Shown here piece by piece: positions 63,642 to 64,000 of a stretch of DNA of 64,000 nucleotides (positions are counted from its first letter, which is position 1; each line of letters begins with the position of its first letter). This DNA comes from Tengunoibacter tsumagoiensis (GTDB lineage Bacteria; Chloroflexota; Ktedonobacteria; Ktedonobacterales; Ktedonobacteraceae): contig NZ_BIFR01000001.1 of NCBI RefSeq assembly GCF_003967535.1, positions 611,493-675,492 of the forward strand, given 5' to 3'. The notes below the pieces were generated by a model. It made no database searches. It was not told the DNA's origin and was given only the letters and a program-made list of their open reading frames with translations. A program made the position numbers and the translations under genes.

Positions 63642-64000
63642 ATGCAGAGCAATGAACCGGCTGAATACGCCCTCCTGGGACTGCTAAAAATACAATCAAT
63701 GCATGGCTACGAGATGTTTCACTATTTTGAGCATGGCATGCTGGGCAAAATTGTGCACCTTGAGATGAGCCAGTTATATGCATACCTCAAGAAACTGGAA
63801 AGGATGGAATATATTCAGGCACGCCTGGAGGCACAGGGTTCGCGCCCGCCTCGTAAGGTCTTTCATCTTACCACCCGGGGCGAAAGGCTGTTTCAAGACT
63901 GGCTCAGAAGCTCAGTCGAAAAACCGCGTGAGATGCGTATGCTCTTCCTTATCAAACTCTATTTTGCTCGCCTTTTCATCCCGAATGAGGTAGCAGATCT
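63642..64000 (+). CDS. PadR-family transcriptional regulator, 3' end beyond the window
   Basis: At least 119 codons, running off the window with no stop. ATG 63642 has GCGGAGAG 7 bases upstream. The N-terminal winged helix is PadR-like: EYALLGLLKIQSMHGYEMF, then LEMSQLYAYLKKLERMEYIQARLE, with a wing PPRKVFHLTTRGERLFQDWL. The C-terminal part begins EMRMLFLIKLYFARLF. It is a likely repressor of an efflux or stress operon, probably beyond the window. It is divergent from the kinase/regulator fusion, with 100 bp between them. Confidence 0.93.
   Translation, partial: MQSNEPAEYALLGLLKIQSMHGYEMFHYFEHGMLGKIVHLEMSQLYAYLKKLERMEYIQARLEAQGSRPPRKVFHLTTRGERLFQDWLRSSVEKPREMRMLFLIKLYFARLFIPNEVAD

Overview
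The window looks like chromosomal DNA of a Ktedonobacteria-type Chloroflexota bacterium. This is inference from gene content, not a database match. The evidence is a Ser/Thr kinase with an N-terminal zinc ribbon and a C-terminal membrane domain, a large OmpR-like/BTAD regulator, an HTH-TPR regulator, NarL-type two-component proteins, many double zinc-ribbon or coiled-coil proteins, and an IS607-type element with TnpB. Base composition is moderate. About 45 protein genes are supported. I saw no rRNA, tRNA or CRISPR.

Layout. 1-7 kb: two arrays of ~190-200 bp long-palindromic repeats (1-695 and 5966-6836). They flank an LRR protein, an S9 peptidase, a 63-aa protein and an alpha/beta hydrolase whose catalytic nucleophile position is glycine. 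7-10 kb: a Ca2+/H+ antiporter and a GAF histidine kinase/NarL regulator pair. 10-14 kb: a membrane-anchored protein and a tight redox operon (flavoprotein, 2x[4Fe-4S] ferredoxin, membrane protein with two H-x13-H pairs typical of diheme cytochromes b). 14-17 kb: a small degenerate-receiver operon divergent from an HTH-TPR regulator, and a secreted barrel protein. 17-25 kb: Nudix, guaA, cupin, zinc-ribbon coiled coil, membrane protein, aminotransferase and M20 peptidase. 25-32.5 kb: a propeller lipoprotein, a two-gene unit containing an apparently ATPase-dead SF1 helicase-like protein, and clpB. 33-39 kb: a class-A beta-lactamase-like hydrolase, ffh, an L,D-transpeptidase and a TspO-like protein. 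39.5-42.1 kb: an IS607-type element (decayed tnpA, intact tnpB) that appears to have split an Rpn/PD-(D/E)XK nuclease gene. 42-50 kb: VOC dioxygenase plus MarR regulator with two matching operators, a DUF6585-like protein, fumC, a DUF402 protein, an unusual purine-biased gene-free stretch ending in a terminator (candidate ncRNA), a transaldolase and an RsmC-like methyltransferase. 50-64 kb: the 1021-aa regulator with a C2H2-like finger, two paralogous anchored beta proteins, the kinase, gyrB, a double zinc-ribbon protein, a glucosaminidase, a kinase/response-regulator fusion and a partial PadR regulator.

Main points of interest. (1) A perfect 16-bp parS site (63166-63181) lies inside the kinase/regulator fusion gene, about 4 kb from gyrB, which suggests an origin-proximal position. 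(2) The palindromic arrays carry parS-like half-sites in their linkers. (3) There is a pseudo-helicase gene pair. (4) Many genes end in long, perfect, U-tract-less hairpins (up to 29 bp). (5) A purine-rich candidate ncRNA lies at 47.3-47.75 kb. Start codons were chosen from visible ribosome-binding sites where possible; alternatives are given.
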